Positions 21,120 to 34,333 are shown, numbered from the stretch's first letter. The stretch is 55,522 nucleotides of DNA from Roridomyces roridus (GCA_029378245.1 JARKIF010000198.1:1-55522); one strand, 5' to 3'. Numbers and translations are program-made. The notes: generated from the sequence alone by a model not told the origin.

Positions 21120-22354
21120 ATGAAGGCCGCCAGTCTCGCCCTCCTCATTTTCGCCCGCAACGCGCTGTGTCACGGCGGAGACCATGGCGGCGGCATTCAG
21201 CCTGGCGAGGATATCAAGGCTTATGCCCAGCGCCACGTATGTCCATGAGCAGAGTTTTACCTCGTCTCTAATTTCGTTTAGATGGCCACGGAACACCATA
21301 TGTGCGTCGTGCAACACACGTTCTACTCGCCAGTATACTCAACTCACTGCGTCACAGAGACTCGTTCGATCTGAGGAGTTTCTTCCAACTCCACGACCTC
21401 AATCGGTAGGCAGGTCCGTGCATAATACCGATTCTCTTCACCAACGTGTCACTCCAGGGATGGCTTCTGGGACCGAGAAGAAGTTGAGGCCATATACGGG
21501 GTGCACCACGTCTATTCGCAGAAGAAATCAAAGGTGCGTGGCAGTCGCCTCCCCAAGACTTTTCACATTCATGTTGCAATAGGACGAGGAGGAGCACCAA
21601 AAGAAGGCGGACCACATCTCTGGCACAGTATTAAACCTACTGGACAAGAACAAAGATGGAAAGGTGTCTCCGGAAGAGTTTGAAGCCGTCGGTCTCGACG
21701 GGCTACCAAACTTTGACAACATGGGCGCAGAGGGCCACCACTACGACATCGAGAGCGAATTCTTCCTCCACCACGAAGAGGAATTCCACTCCACACCAGA
21801 GACGCAAACCGACGAGTCGTACAACCACCCCGAGGACCTCGAGCACTTTGCCCACCACGAGGAAATCGAGCGTAAAGAGGCCATCAAGGAAGCCAAGTAC
21901 CAAGGCATCTCCGTCGAGGAGGCCCTCCACGCACACGACCCTCCATCCGAGCAACACGCCCCCGCTCCCTCCGAAGGTGAAGACCTCCCCCAGGACGAAC
22001 AAGGAGAGGTCCCAGATCCCCTCGTCGAGCCACCGTCATCCCCAAAGCCTAAAGTGACCCGCGTCACCCCGCCGGAAAAGCAGGCTCCGAACGTCAAGTT
22101 TAAAGATGCTAAATCCGAGGGGGACAGCAAGGGCGAGTGGGGAACTGGGAACGAGGGCTACAAGCCTCCGACCAGGCCTGGCGATAAGATGAGGTACGCC
22201 TTGCTTTACCTGTTTTCAGTCTTGCTGACAATCGCATCAGGAAAAACCTACCATACAAGGTACCGCTTTCCACTCGTGTTGCCCCAAAGCAGAATTTACT
22301 GACGGTCAGGAACGTATGCAGTACAAATTCAAGCGGAATTGGGGTGACTTTTAA
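21120..22354 (+). CDS. Secreted EF-hand protein, nucleobindin/Ssp120-like
   Basis: This is a calcium-binding protein of the secretory pathway. The start at 21120 gives a signal peptide (MKAASLALLIFARNALCHG), then a His/Gly patch. Exon 2 carries EHH...DSFDLRSFFQLHDLN, and an intron splits the first EF loop between DLNR and DGFWDREE. After VHHVYSQKKSK a further intron leads to the second loop DKNKDGKVSPEE. Both loops keep the residues needed to bind Ca. The C-terminal half is acidic and His-rich (HHEEEFHSTPE, NHPEDLEHFAHHEEIERKE) with a helical segment, as in nucleobindins and yeast Ssp120. Two small final exons follow introns at about 22195-22240 and 22260-22310, and the protein ends MQYKFKRNWGDF at 22354. 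Its likely role is in ER-Golgi cargo or glycosylation; the exact role is an inference. Confidence 0.85.
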
Positions 22355-22566
22355 GCGTGCCTCTCTGCCGTTCACCATTGCTTTGAACTCGGATCTTTCC
22401 TTATACATGTATTACACCAGCTTTATATTTTCCTTCTTTCATTCCTCCAGTCAATGGAATGGTGGTATGCCGCTCACAACTAAGCTATGTACTGTGTTAT
22501 GAGATCTCGATGTAAGGTAAGTAAAAATGCACGAGTTGTAGCTAAAATGTATGAGAAAAGACCCTG

Positions 22567-25500
22567 TTACCGTCCGTCAAACATATCGTCCATAATCCCC
22601 TTCTCCACTGCGGCCCAGTCAATGTTGCCCGCACTCGCGTACATACTCTCATAAGAGGATATACTGACGCTCGAGAAGAACGGCACCAAGTCCCGGATAC
22701 TGTCAATCTGCCGCACGGAATCCAATAATGGCCTTCGCATTGGTCGTTGATTACCAAAGGTCGCCAAGAACGCAGCAGGACTGGCGATGAGGCCGTTCAT
22801 CGCAGACGGCGCCTGCAAGTCCAATTGAATCATCTCATACAAACAACGGGGAGCGACACTTACCCTGGACTCGGAAACTGGTAGACTGCTCACGATTTCC
22901 GCAAGCTGGTCCATCATTGCTTCCGGGAAGCACTCTTCAGGGCGGTATATTGCGTCCACGGTATCTGTTATGAATATCCATTGATGTCTGGGAGGCGTCA
23001 GATCGTATTGGGGAAACAGGCAAAGATATCCTACATTTGGAACTCTTCTGATTGCAGCGTGAGTAGCAAATCGAGGCATTTGCTGGCCGAGAGGATGAGC
23101 TGCAGATCCTCAGAGCCATCGGGTGGCAGCGTCGTCATCAGTTGCTCAAATATACGATACTAAACAATCTTGTCAATTGAATATGAAAGGGATGCAATTA
23201 TGCACGCACTAGTTCCGTCAAGAGAACAGGCCAGAAACTTGTCAGGTTATGCGCCGACAACCGACAGAGCAGTACTCGGATGCAGAGATACACCTCGCTT
23301 TGAACGATGGGTGCGGTGACATTGCGCAAGATATCCACGAGCTTCTCCTGCACAGACGGCAGCAAGGTCAAGAAGTGGTTCTTGTCCCCGGTGAAAAGCA
23401 CAAAAGATAATCTCCGAATGTTCAAAGATCGGAGAAGCATCTCGTACTCTCTGTTGGTGAATATGTTTGCTGAGGGTGCTGTCGCGACTTTGGCTGGGTA
23501 GGAAGTGAGTATAATTCATCACAAATAAATAGTATTTACCAAGCAATTCGGGGAACGCCGTCTTGTCCTGGTCAAACAACGACTTCATGATTGGTTTCCA
23601 CCGCTCCGCGTCGCCTGCACTGCAGTTGAACAGTCTATTATCATTCAGTAGCTCAGTGACCGGTGGTCGCCATGTCTTGAGCGCCGCAGGGATCTTGGTC
23701 AATTCTTGGATAATTGTCACAATATCCGTGTCAATATCCATCGGTCTGCGGGAGTCAGATGAAAGCCGCTCGCTTTCAAAAAAAACGCACCTTGATTTGC
23801 CCTTGAAGGCCGGTGTGATTATGTAATAGACGATATTGGTGCATGAGGCGACAACTTTGTCGTTGTCCATGAGGAATCTCCGCAAACCGGGCATCGCCGT
23901 GGTGGCAATGAACTCAGTTATCTACGGAATTTCAGCATTTGGACTTTTTGAGATGCAGACAACTGACCTGAGAGGCCAATTCGGCCGAAGGGGGCCGAGG
24001 ATCCAGAGACGTGACGCTTGCAGAAAGCTTCTCTTCTATGGGCGGTTGAGCGAAATTCACAGAACAATCGAGAAACTGACCAGGGTTTCGAGGGGCAGGA
24101 GACTCTCTTCCGTTGGCGGCTAGTGAGTCTTTCGTTGACCGCCGAATCCATGAACCCTGATCGTACGCTCTGCTGACAAAGACAACGCAGGTATCCAACA
24201 GCTTCCCAAATGTTTCCTGAGAATGTTTGAGCGCAACGTCCGAGAGAAATGTGGGTCAATGTACCTGCAGCTCCTTCCGTATCCTCCGATCTTCCATCGC
24301 GGTGGTCTGGGTGACCTTTTCGGCCAACACCGTCAGGCATCTAATCAGCAAGTTAGTGAGAGATGTACGGAAGAAGCCAGACAAACCTCAGAGCCGGATA
24401 AGTCTGGGGCTTAAACTCTCGCGTACCGCCAAAGAGATCTTTGACAAGTTGCAAGAATCGTCCCCAGACCTGGAGCGCTATTGGGCCCTCCAACCGTTGC
24501 AGATATTGTTCCAGAAACTTGAAAAGAACAGCATCGGTCCTAGAAATGAATGAGAAAATGAAAGTCTTAATGCAAGAATACTCACAAATCAGGATTGATC
24601 GCCTGCTTTTTCGTCTTCTCGGAAACACCAGAAACGCGACACGTGATACTTTCGCAGATCATGTGAACAGCACTCTGAGCACTGGCGATTAAAACGTCGA
24701 CCAGCTGAAACGCCTGCTCGTATGGGACCTGCGACTCCTATACCATAGTGAGCCAGCGTAACATGAAGTAATCAGGAAAGCCTTACCGGGAGCTCCCGAT
24801 TCCAAAAATCGATGATGGATTCAAAGACCTCCGCCGACTGGACACGGAACACGTGCTCGAGGACCCTTCTACACCTCAGTCTGGTTCGGGTATATACCAG
24901 CGACAAGGAATCGTCCTTTGGTGACCACAGCTCTCGGTCTGACCACTTCAATGTCGACCAAACCAAGTACAAAACGCGGACGCCCTCGTGTAGAGACCTG
25001 TATCCTGGTGATCGGGCCTAGCACAAGATCAGATATTGCCCAGGTGCAGTAATTGCGTCTTACCGTGAGCTGCTCATCCACGACGGTGGGATGAGCACTG
25101 TCGGACGTAAAAACAGTCGAAACATAGCCAAGAAGGCCGCTGCCTTCGGCTGCTTTATCCTGCACAGGTTGCTCATCCTCCGAGTGACCCAACTCGGCTG
25201 GATAAGCCAAGCTCAGCAAGACGAGTCGTTCGAGGCCCCCAAGGAGCATGATCAGCTCGGCATCTGTGGCACTGGAGATCAGGTCGTCTGTAAACAACCC
25301 ATCCTTGAACGTGACGTTCAAGACATCGCCCAAAGACGCCAATAACTGTTTGCACATGCATTCGTTGAGGGGAGTAACCACTGCCTGTAAAGCGGGCTGG
25401 AACTGCGGTACTGCCATGAGCACAAAGTCGAGCCAGTGTTGCAGGACTGGGCGGTTCGTAGGCGTTGATATACCGTCCACGAGTGTCTGTATCAACAACG

Positions 25501-28500
25501 GATTGACCGAACGGGCGCTGGATTCTTGTGACAGGTCTGGGCTAGTCGCTGGATCGGGAGAGGCATCGACCTGGCGCGGCCTCAGTTGCTCGTTGCCGGC
25601 CGTGGACGCGGATATAAGTGAATGAAGAAGATGTAGCAACTTGTTCTGTAAATCAAGTCGGGTCCGGTGGATGGAGAAGTATAGTTTGCCAACAACCGCG
25701 GCCTCGATGATTTCTACGGTGACTGGGTCAACCTCCCCTCGCGCAACGATGGCTTGAAGAATGTCAATCGAGGTCGAATGGATAGCAACGTTGTTGGGCT
25801 GCATGACCGCATCTGACGCAGGCTTGGGCTCCGACTGCAGGAAACTATCCCAATGTAAATATGCAGTTTCCGGACATTTCGAGTGATCTCACCGAAGTAA
25901 AACCTCGATCAGCACTTCCAGGTAATTTGGATCAGAATCCGGAATGCCGGCTAAAAGTGCCATCAGAATTGCCTTTTTCGGAATCAAGCCATCATACCAG
26001 ACTCGACTCGCTGAATTAGACCCTCATGGTGAGACCGCTTGATCGAGGTACTTCGTGCAGTCTTGGCAAATCCCTGCCCGCCAAAGCGAATAATGGCAAG
26101 GAGCATCTCCAAGAGATGGTTTATGTAGCGCTGGTCGAAGGAACGCTCATATAGGAAACCTTGCAACTCTTTGCCTCGGACTTTGGTAGTATTGGGGATT
26201 CGATGAATGGATGGGTCCAGCAGATCAAATAGTATTGGATCCAGAACTCTGTTCACGGTTAGATAAATTTGGCTGGGAACGCAAAACTTGTTCACCGAAG
26301 ATAAGACTTGAGACTGCACCGCATCCACGTCTCTCCAATCCGACGCAGACAAGGGTCCTCGTTTTTGAGCGTTTCCAGGACGATCATCATGGGCACCTTG
26401 AACTTGAAACCAGGCAAAAGGTTGTCCTCTGCAACTTTTCGTCAGGGAAATCGCACTCCAAAGGAGGAAACGCACCAGTCAGCCTCCACAGAACACCAAA
26501 CGCCTCATAAGCTTCCTGGACGTTACGGGATTGAGGAGAGGTCATCGTTTGCGCCAGAATCGACTCGACATGGGATCGACTGGTCGCACTTTGTAGCGCC
26601 CATATCAAATTAACCGATCGCACATGATAGACGGCAAAGTTTGGACGCAGATACTTGAGCAGTCGGTTGACCATCTTGGACATGATCGCTCGCTCATCAA
26701 CCAACAGTCGCGGATTTAAATTCGGCGTTCCATGCAATGCAACGATCAAGGAGATAGTTCGGTCGACCATGGTGAAATTGCAGGACTGACTTGTCATTAG
26801 TTAGGAAAATAGGAGACGTCCAGGAGAGGATACCTCATTCTCCAAAATCGCGAGAACAGCCGAGAGCCATTCTTCTGGATTCCAAACGACGGTGATTGGA
26901 GCGTTCAAGCGCCCCACGAGCCGATCTAGAATGTACAGTGACTGCGATGACACTTCGCGGAGAGAGCCCGGAGAGTCGCAACCCTCGTTCAAGAAGCGCG
27001 AGCAATTTATGCTCAGAGCAACAAGGTTCTGGAACGCAGAAGCAAAGGGAATCGTAAACGGTCCCGACAACTCGGCAGTCTCCAATTTCGGCTTGAATCC
27101 ATAGAACGAGGCCGCGAAAACATAGGGTCGTTGCAACTGAGCTGCTAGTTGCATGTCGCCGCTGAGCTCTGGGCGCTGCATGAGAGCCGCATGCGGGATT
27201 TGCCGGAGCATTTCCTCCATCAAAAGTAATGTTTCGCGAACTTGAGGCGTCAAAGTTCGCGAGACACTGCTTTGTATCTGAATCTGCAAGAAGGTCGTCA
27301 GAACTTTGTTCAAAAAGGTAGCTGGATGCTCACGTCTAAAAGGTCGGCAAGAGAAGCAAATATGATCGGAAGATGTATGGTTTGGATTTCTTCATCTTGT
27401 ACAAAATTCCGGAGAATGAATAGCACCATGCGGATTGCCTAACCGCCGTTCAGAAGAAGATTCAGCGAACAGAAGGTTACCGACCTCGACTCCAGTTGCA
27501 TGACCAGTTATCTCGTCAAACACGGCACTCAGCAGCTGCTTCCAGAGAACAGGAGGTTCTACAGCTTCGTACAGAGTGCTGGCTGTCATCTTGAGCTGAA
27601 GGAAGAAGTGAGCATCAAACTGAAAAAATCGAGACGCAATTACATCTTCAGCACCATCCGGAGACTCAATAAGTTGTTTGACCGCCTTGAACGAATCAAA
27701 CACCAAAGTCTCCGTCAACGGCGCTCCAATCTCCCATTTGTCCAGTAAGGATATGAAGATCTTGAACGGCCGAGACTCTGCGTATTCCCCAGACGGCGCA
27801 AACATCTCATCCTAACTCGGAAGTGAGCATCACGAAAGAAGAAAAGGGACTAGTCACACCTTTAGCGTGCTGCGAAGCAGATCAAGGGCGTGTGTTCGCA
27901 GATATGCCATCTGAGGCTCGCTGTGCTCTTCCGGACCCAACAGCCACGTATACAACCGGCGATTTAGAGATAGATCCCGGCGCAGCACGACACTGGTCGC
28001 AGCACGCATAAGAATAGTGCGGTCGTCGGACTGTGCTCTGCGTATCGCTGCACTGTCGACGCGCATGGATTGGAGGAGAATATCCAATGCGCCTCGTCGA
28101 ACAAGGAGATTGTCATCCTCGAGGGCAGCCGAAAAGGCGCGGATCATCAAACCAATATCCTGGCCAATAATTGCGGTGATATCTGGTACGCGTTTAAATG
28201 TTGAAGAGAGTTCAGCACGATATATACCTTCTTCGGCATTCAAACGAGGTAGGCGACGAGCAAGGAGGTTGAGAGCGGTCCCACGAGCAGAGGGCGTCGT
28301 TAGCATCACAAGCCAAATGTTTTGGAAGAAGAAGGCGGGTGAAACGGTGCCCGAAAGGCGATCGAGGAGGCCGAGGACCTAAGGCTTTCTAAGAGAGTGA
28401 TACAACGCAGCCCCAGCAGTCTCTCACCTTTTCGAAAAATTCACCAGTCTCTTCTTCTAGACCAGGAAGGAGTGCAAGGATGAACGACTTCATAACGGGA

Positions 28501-29146
28501 CGTAGTCCTGCTTGTATGGGAAGGTAATGGGTGTCGAAGAGGTTCAATAACGCCGGCTAAATGAGAATTAATTCAAGCCTTCTTGGTGAAGCAAGCACAC
28601 ACCTTGACGGATGTGGCCGCGTACTCGAAGAACGGGAATAAACCAGAGGACCACAGCGCAAGGTCTCGTTGGAGGCCATCCGGCTAACCACAGGTGAACT
28701 CCTGCTAAACGCATAGAACACGCCACGTACTCCCAAGACCGCGAGAATATGCGCGTAGACATCCAATGCACGTTGGTGCACACCCGTCGGCAGCGCCGGA
28801 TTCAAACACTGCGAGAGCCGTTTCGCAACAACTAACTTGCGCGGGATCTCCTTAAACTGCATATACGACTGGAACGTCTGCGGCATGTTGGAACAGTATC
28901 CTTCCAGCATATGAAGCGCACACGCACCTTGAGCAGCTGCTTCAAAAACGCGATACAATCCGCCCATTCCTGCACATTATCAAACGAATTGAGACACCGT
29001 TCGACTTGCTGCGTGTATTTTTTGTATTTCGGGTCTGCGGCAAAGGCTTGCTGGGCGGCAGCTTCCCAGATATCACGAGGGTCAGAAGAAGATGCTTTAT
29101 GTGAGGCCAGGACGAACCGCGTTCGCTGTTTCTCTCTGCGAGCCAT
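22567..29146 (-). CDS. DOP1: DOP1/Dopey family protein
   Basis: This is a large peripheral membrane protein of the trans-Golgi/endosome system that acts with Mon2 and the Neo1/ATP9A flippase. The start at 29146 (MARREKQRTRFV) is followed by the family's N-terminal signature KYKKYTQQVERCLNSFDNVQ, EWADCIAFLKQLLK, EIPRKLVVAKRLSQCLNPAL and PTGVHQRALDVYAHILAVLG, each joined across short introns. The rest is a long HEAT-like helical array (for example DIGLMIRAFSAALEDDNLLV, RRGALDILLQSMRVDSAAIR, TPQVRETLLLMEEMLRQIPH, IYHVR-type repeats). It continues through at least fifteen short introns to MDDMFDGR and the stop at 22567-22569. Predicted length is about 1,800 residues, as expected for the family. 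No frameshift was noticed. Confidence 0.92.
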
Positions 29147-29397
29147 TTCTTGATCGAGGTTCCCGTCCCATCGGCGCCGGGGGGCTTAATTGACATTTCA
29201 GGCGACCCAGGAGGCCCGAAGGTTCGTTTGGAATGGAGCCCGAGGTTACTGGCAGAGTTCAGACGTGTAAGTAGGTTATGGCGTTTAGCGGACCAGGTCA
29301 CGCTTTTGACGTAGTGTCCCTCGATCTACGTGGTGACTGTATATTTTCCATCCATTAAGCAGTACAATAACAGGGCTATACGGTAAATTGCGCAGAA

Positions 29398-30759
29398 CTA
29401 AGTACCAGGCGGAGCCATCATGTCTGAATCCGCTCCGTCCGACGGCGGCGCAAGCATAATGTTCCTCATCTTCGAAGGCACTGTAGAACTCGCGCGGGAG
29501 GGTGCCGCAGAAACGGTCCGCGACGCGGCCTTGGTCACACGCGCCTTGCTCTTTGTCGTGGCAGGAGCAGAAGTGGACGTGCTAGGCAACTTGGGCAGCG
29601 CGACGGACGACGACTTGAGCTCTCCCGCAGCGAGGGCAGTCGCAAATGCAGATTCCTTCTCTCCCACCCACGAACGCACTGACCACCGACCGCCCGCAAT
29701 TCCTCTGATTTCGCGATTGACTGGCCTCCAGCGGCGCACCTTGGTACCAGACCGGTCGAGTGGCAGACCAGGCGCGAACCCGGTGGTGATTTTGGGAGGA
29801 GGCTGGACGGAAAAGGGCTTGGTGGGGAGCGGGTATTGCGGGAGAGCAACGTCTTGGAGATTTATGAGCGCCTCCTCGGGTAACGGCCCATTCGAGAACG
29901 GAGGGAATGTCTCTGGTGGCTCGGGGGTGTGACCCTCAAAATGAGCGGTTACCGGAGACGAAGCAGCAGTAACGCTATAGCCGGCTAGAACGAATGAGCG
30001 CATGCGGCAGTCAGTTTAAGACAACCCACCTTCGCTAATAACGTCGGTCTCTTCTGGAGGAGGCATGGGATACAATGCAGCAGCAGCAGCGGCAGAGGCA
30101 GCAACGGCGGCAGCAACAGCAACATTCTTGGGCCTAGAACTAAGGGGTCAATGCCACATTCATAAGAATTGAAGGAGAGCTGACTTGGGACCGGGTTTGG
30201 CACGAGGACGGGGAACGGCCGGAGGTTTTGTCGCGGCTTTCTTCTTGGGCGGCGGCTTGGAGCTGGGTCCAGGGTCGAGAGGGACGATATTAAGCGGCGG
30301 GGGCACGTAACCCACATCTAGGGTTCCCATCTGGCCTACATGCTGGTGAGCTTTGGCGGCAGAAACTTCAAACCAGCTCTGGGTGGGTGCGAGATTTGTC
30401 GGCGCACCAGCTGGGATGATTTTCTCCTTGGCCTTCTTCTCTTCCTCTGCAGCAACCTTCTTCTCGCTCTTACGCGGCTTGCGCTTCGTGGCCTTTCGTT
30501 TCGCAGTCGCGTCGGTGGCAGAGGCCGAGGCAGAAGCGACTGGAGGAACGACATCAACGTCGTCGATGAGCTGATCTTCCTCGTCCTCCTCGTCGTCCGA
30601 GCGTGGGCGCTTGCGGGAAGACGAGGCCTGGGCGGGAGGCCTCGTGTCCTTTACAACGAGCTTTACTCGTCGTGGTGGAGGAGGAGGGCTAGCAGTATCG
30701 AGTATCGAGATAGCAGGTGCATCCATATCGACATCTTGTTCTTGCTTGAGATTGTCCAT
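29398..30759 (-). CDS. INO80 complex subunit Ies4-like protein
   Basis: This is a candidate subunit of the INO80 chromatin remodeller. The start at 30759 gives MDNLKQEQDVDMDAPAISIL, then an RVKLVVKD strand of the kind found at the front of Ies4 proteins. A nuclear-type basic/acidic region follows (SSRKRPRSDDEEDEEDQLID, AKRKATKRKPRKSEKK). After two introns (ends near 30130 and 30005) comes an Ala-rich stretch and the likely Ies4 signature KVRRWRPVNREIRGIAGGRW followed by SVRSWVG, with the spaced Trp...Gly...Trp pattern. The C-terminus is Ala/Ser/Pro-rich. It is one of three minus-strand genes in close order (29398-31442). The family assignment rests on a short motif and is tentative; the coding structure is solid. 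Confidence 0.6.
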
Positions 30760-30902
30760 CGACTGGAAGAAAGAGACTCGCTGGCTGAGACAGGGCCCAA
30801 GTCAGGCCTAAGACAGGCCTAAAAAGAATTGAAACATGTGAAGATTCACACTATCACATCATCGTCAAGCGATGCTTGTGGACGAGGACAAGGTAAAGCT
30901 AT

Positions 30903-31442
30903 TTACACCAGTTGGGCCGACCTTCCCTCGTACCCTTCCCACTTGCCCAGACCGTCATTTACGTCCACGAGACGCGTTCCATAGTAAGTATGAGCAGTGG
31001 GCCTGACCACGTCCATATTCTTCGTCTTTCCGTCGGAATCCCGTTCCAGCTGGGAGCCCCACACGCTCCATTCCTCCGTATTCGCATTGTAAGAGGCCAC
31101 GCAAGCCCCGCACTTGGAGCAGCGGTATCTGGTCTTGTACGGCTTCCCGTCCGTCGCATACGAGTCCATGGCAGACGCGTCTGAGGTCCATTTGAAAGCA
31201 GCATTGGGAAAGTGGATAGTCCATATAAACGCAGAGCCTAAGTAACTCGGAGGTCTGTGTCAACTCGGAGTAACGAAACGTTCATACCCGTGAGTCTCTG
31301 CTCGAGAATGAGAAGGAGGAGATAGATGTTCATTGATACTCACCTGGCAGCGCGTACAGTGGCAGAAGGAACTCGTCGTCGGCTTCCCAGCAACCTTGTA
31401 CGATACCTGACCGCAAAAGCAGGACCCTGAGTGAGACGACAT
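30903..31442 (-). CDS. GFA-domain (Mss4-fold) zinc protein, with a 10-base exon
   Basis: This belongs to the glutathione-dependent formaldehyde-activating (GFA/CENP-V) family, 147 residues, with zinc-binding cysteines. Exon 1 (31442-31344, 33 codons) encodes GSCFCGQVSY and FCHCTRCQ. The family continues with a conserved LTGSAF, which appears only if a 10-base exon (31297-31288, AGACTCACGG) is used between introns of 46 and 50 bp. Exon 3 (31237-30903) then runs AFIWTIHFPNAAFKW, the second zinc site RYRCSKCGACVASY, and VWGSQLERDSDGK. All expected cysteines are present. Whether it acts on S-hydroxymethylglutathione or another substrate cannot be said; many fungal paralogs have no known substrate. 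Confidence 0.88.
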
Positions 31443-31596
31443 GGTGGTGAAAGATCAAGTCAGGTGGCTCTGTATCATAGGCTTAGACCGGCAACGGACA
31501 CAAGCATCCCGAACTCACCTCGGAAGCACAGTCGCATGCAGGACGTGTAGTGTTAAAAGTTTTCTATTCTGCAAGAGAGGACAGAAAGTATACAGG

Positions 31597-31971
31597 CTAT
31601 GCAGTCGCTTCCCATCGCGCAATGAGCTTTTCGAGGTCGAAATTGGGGTCCTCCGGATCCGTGACGAGCGCTGCGTGAACTCAGTACGAGGGCGGACAGC
31701 AGAATGAGTAGAACGCACTGTCTGCAGTTTTGAGCGGAGCAGTCTGCTTCTTTATCCAGGCCTCCTTCGCCTGAGCTATTAAATGCTCGCGCTGGTGCTT
31801 CGCAGCGTCGATCTTGTGCAGGTCGTGCTCGGCCCGCAGCGTTCGGCGATGGTACCAGCCATAGACAACGCCGGCAAAGAGTGTGGAGTACCGGACGACC
31901 TGGAGGTGCCAGCATTCAGATCAACGGCGGAAGGAGGACTGTCGGCGCACATTAACGGTGGGCGAAGCCAT
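31597..31971 (-). CDS. ATP21: Mitochondrial ATP synthase subunit e
   Basis: This is a small inner-membrane subunit of F1Fo ATP synthase that supports dimer formation and cristae. The product has 91 residues in three exons: MASPTVN (ending at 31951), then after a 51-bp intron VVRYSTLFAGVVYGWYHRRT, a charged helix LRAEHDLHKIDAAKHQREHL and AKEAWIKKQTAPLKTAD, then after a second intron (GTGCGT..CACGCAG) LVTDPEDPNFDLEKLIARWE. The single membrane helix contains the GxxxG motif (GVVYG, residues 17-21) used for dimerisation. The length fits the family. It was missed by simple ORF reading because the first exon is only 21 bases. Confidence 0.9.
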
Positions 31972-32637
31972 ATCTATGCGAGTGGGCTCAGAGAGGACGC
32001 TTGGACATGAAAACGTCAACGAGGGATGGCTGAACGAGTCGCATTCGCTTACCCACAAAATTTTGGCTGAGGGAACGGAAGATCGAGGAACTCTTTTCGG
32101 CATCTTCCCGTGATCTCGGATCAGCATCTTCCTTCCTTCTCCATGGCCACCAGTTGTGAAAAATGGGCTTTCCGCGGAACTATGTCGTCTCAATTCAAAT
32201 AGAGGTTCCCAGTTGCGAATCGGAATTGTAATACGCTTCACCCAGAACAAGCACTGGCCTTTCTTCATCGAGAAACCTTGAGATCCTTTTAGGGCAGTTT
32301 CGACGCCGTGCCCCGTCACGCAACTTTGGTGAGCCAGAACGTCACACAATGGAGGAGCGATTCCGCGCATTCGACACCTAGGACGTCTTGCTTTACTAGC
32401 CTCTGCTCGCCCTGGCCTCACGGAGTGCACGCTACTGTTTTGGCAACCGATGCCCAACTCGTGTTCCCTTCACGCATTTTTACTGACAGGATTCTACCCT
32501 CCGCTGCGGGCCAGTCCCTTATTACTGCCGCGAGCCTAGACATTTGGTCTCCCAGCCATTCCTCAACCCTTTCACTCGCTCGTGTTGGTGCAAACCTGGC
32601 TTTACAACAAATGCTGCTTTTGTGTACAGGAATTGAG

Positions 32638-33209
32638 TTATCCACAATAGTTATGCTCATCGTTCTCAGTGGCAGCAATCGCCGCAGTCTCCTTCAGGAT
32701 ACGACCGCGCATGGCATCTGGCACTTTTGAGCCATCAAGTAAGCAGGATGTTTGCGGAAACTCACGAAATTGCGCCTGGGTAAGGGTTTCCTGCCATTTT
32801 TGGAGCCTTTCCCCATGAGACCGCGATAAATTGTCCAACAGCATCCTCAAGCCCGCCCTGCGTTCCTGTTCGTCTTGGAGGACCTAACAAGATTGAGGGC
32901 ATGATTTACAAGGGAATGGAATATACCCAACATCGGGGTTTTCCAGCTCCCATGTGCGGATTCTCTCGTCTATTTCATCTCTGGTGGGATAAAGGCTCTG
33001 AGCCAGTATTGTAAGTCTTGTCGGATGGTAGGACGAGGAATGCAGATACACACAATTAACTCATTTCTGATTCGAATTAGCTCGACCACTTCCTCTTCTG
33101 TCACTTGACCAGACTGTTTGTCCTCGCTGTTCGCTGCTGCCGTTTTTCCTTCCTCTGACATGGGGGGGGTCGTGGTTGTCGAGCTTGGGCCGGATGCTGG
33201 TATGCTCAT
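32638..33209 (-). CDS. Small lineage-specific family, copy A
   Basis: The family is unrecognised and has four copies in this window. By comparison with copies B and D the start is the ATG at 33209 (MSIPASGPSS); an in-frame ATG at 33287 is also possible. Exon 1 ends EEEVVELIRIRNELI, exon 2 is LYPTRDEIDERIRTWELENPDV, exon 3 holds LRMLLDNLSRSHGERLQKWQ and ETLTQAQFRE, and exon 4 is VPDAMRGRILKETAAIAATE ending at 32638. Introns of about 45-60 bp have good ends (GCTCAG, TTGTTAG, CTCAAAAG). The product is helical, charged and probably soluble, about 150 residues. This is the best-preserved copy. No function is known. Confidence 0.65.
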
Positions 33210-33289
33210 GGTGTTTAAGAAAGGAGATGTTTCAGCAAACCCTGTCTTTAAAGCCTCCTGAGTCATCGCCCAGGAGGCCTGCCTCATTG

Positions 33290-34330
33290 TTGAGAGGCCG
33301 GACCTTTTGGTTGCTAACTTGCTAAACTACGGCGGCAGCTTGGAACGGTTACCGCACGCGATGACAGAATCCTAAGGGCGAAAGATGTATGTAGGCTCCC
33401 ATGTGGGCAACTGGTGGCTACGAGGAAGAACATGTATCAGTGGCTGTGACCACGGCGTTTCCCTATTTAGATCACTCCTTGTCGCCGACAGGGGGGAATG
33501 TCGCTTGTTACGTCCTCCACGTCCTCTCTCTAATCGTGAAAATGGAGGGGAAACTATAGAATGCAGTCGCGCTACCTGCAGCTTACTCTTCCTCCTAATA
33601 CCACCATCTCGCGGCTGCGCAGGTGCGTCCGCTTGCCCAACGCGTTACGCCACTGTCCCGTCGTGCTTATCCTTTGGCACTGGTGGGGACCGGCAACGCG
33701 GGTGTGATCAACGGCAGCTTTGGCCTTGTTTGGTCTCCGATTGAAGGTATCAAATCCATGTTCCCGCTGGTTCTGGTTTCCACACGCACTTGGCAGCTTA
33801 GCTACAGTGAAGAAAAATGTTTATTAGATCCATATACATGTGGCCCTGCACGGGCTTCGAGATTTCAATGTTGTCTTGGCTCTGTACAGCATTGACTTTT
33901 CGTCACAATTTCAGCAACACCAGATATTGTATCTGCCACCATGTCCCTTGGTGTGCTTGGCGAGAAGAACACAAATTTTGTGTTCCCAGACTCTCAAACT
34001 GTGTCATTGGATGCTCTGTGGGGCCGTTTTGACTCTGGAATGGTTCATTTTCCGTGAGGTTGCACAAGTATCGTTCACGAGGTTTTTGTGTCCTAAAGCA
34101 GCACAAGCAGCCATTTTGGAGCTTGATTCTCTTGCCAGTGAGTTTTCTGAACTCATAAGATGTCGATAATCATGTTTCCACCGAGTCAACCTCAAGTGGA
34201 ACTAGAAAACGAACAATCCACGCGAGTTGATCACGAAATCAAAGCAAAATGATGGGGCTTATAACTTTGTCAAATGGTCGAATATCGTCGGGGTTCACTG
34301 AGACAAAATCCTCTATATGCCTCCCTTCCC
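33290..34330. other. Interval without a recognised gene
   Basis: This holds several short open frames but none with convincing homology or splicing. A stretch around 33620-33740 reads RPLAQRVTPLSRRAYPLALV on the plus strand and looks like a mitochondrial targeting segment, but no body of a gene follows it. A 30-base segment at 33433-33464 recurs at 40680-40711 with three mismatches. The right part becomes AT-rich. Confidence 0.4.
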
Positions 34331-34333
34331 AGC

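Noticed and set aside
21703..22130. Minus-strand open frames over the EF-hand gene
   Set aside because: They are shadows of the acidic, His-rich C-terminal exon on the plus strand.
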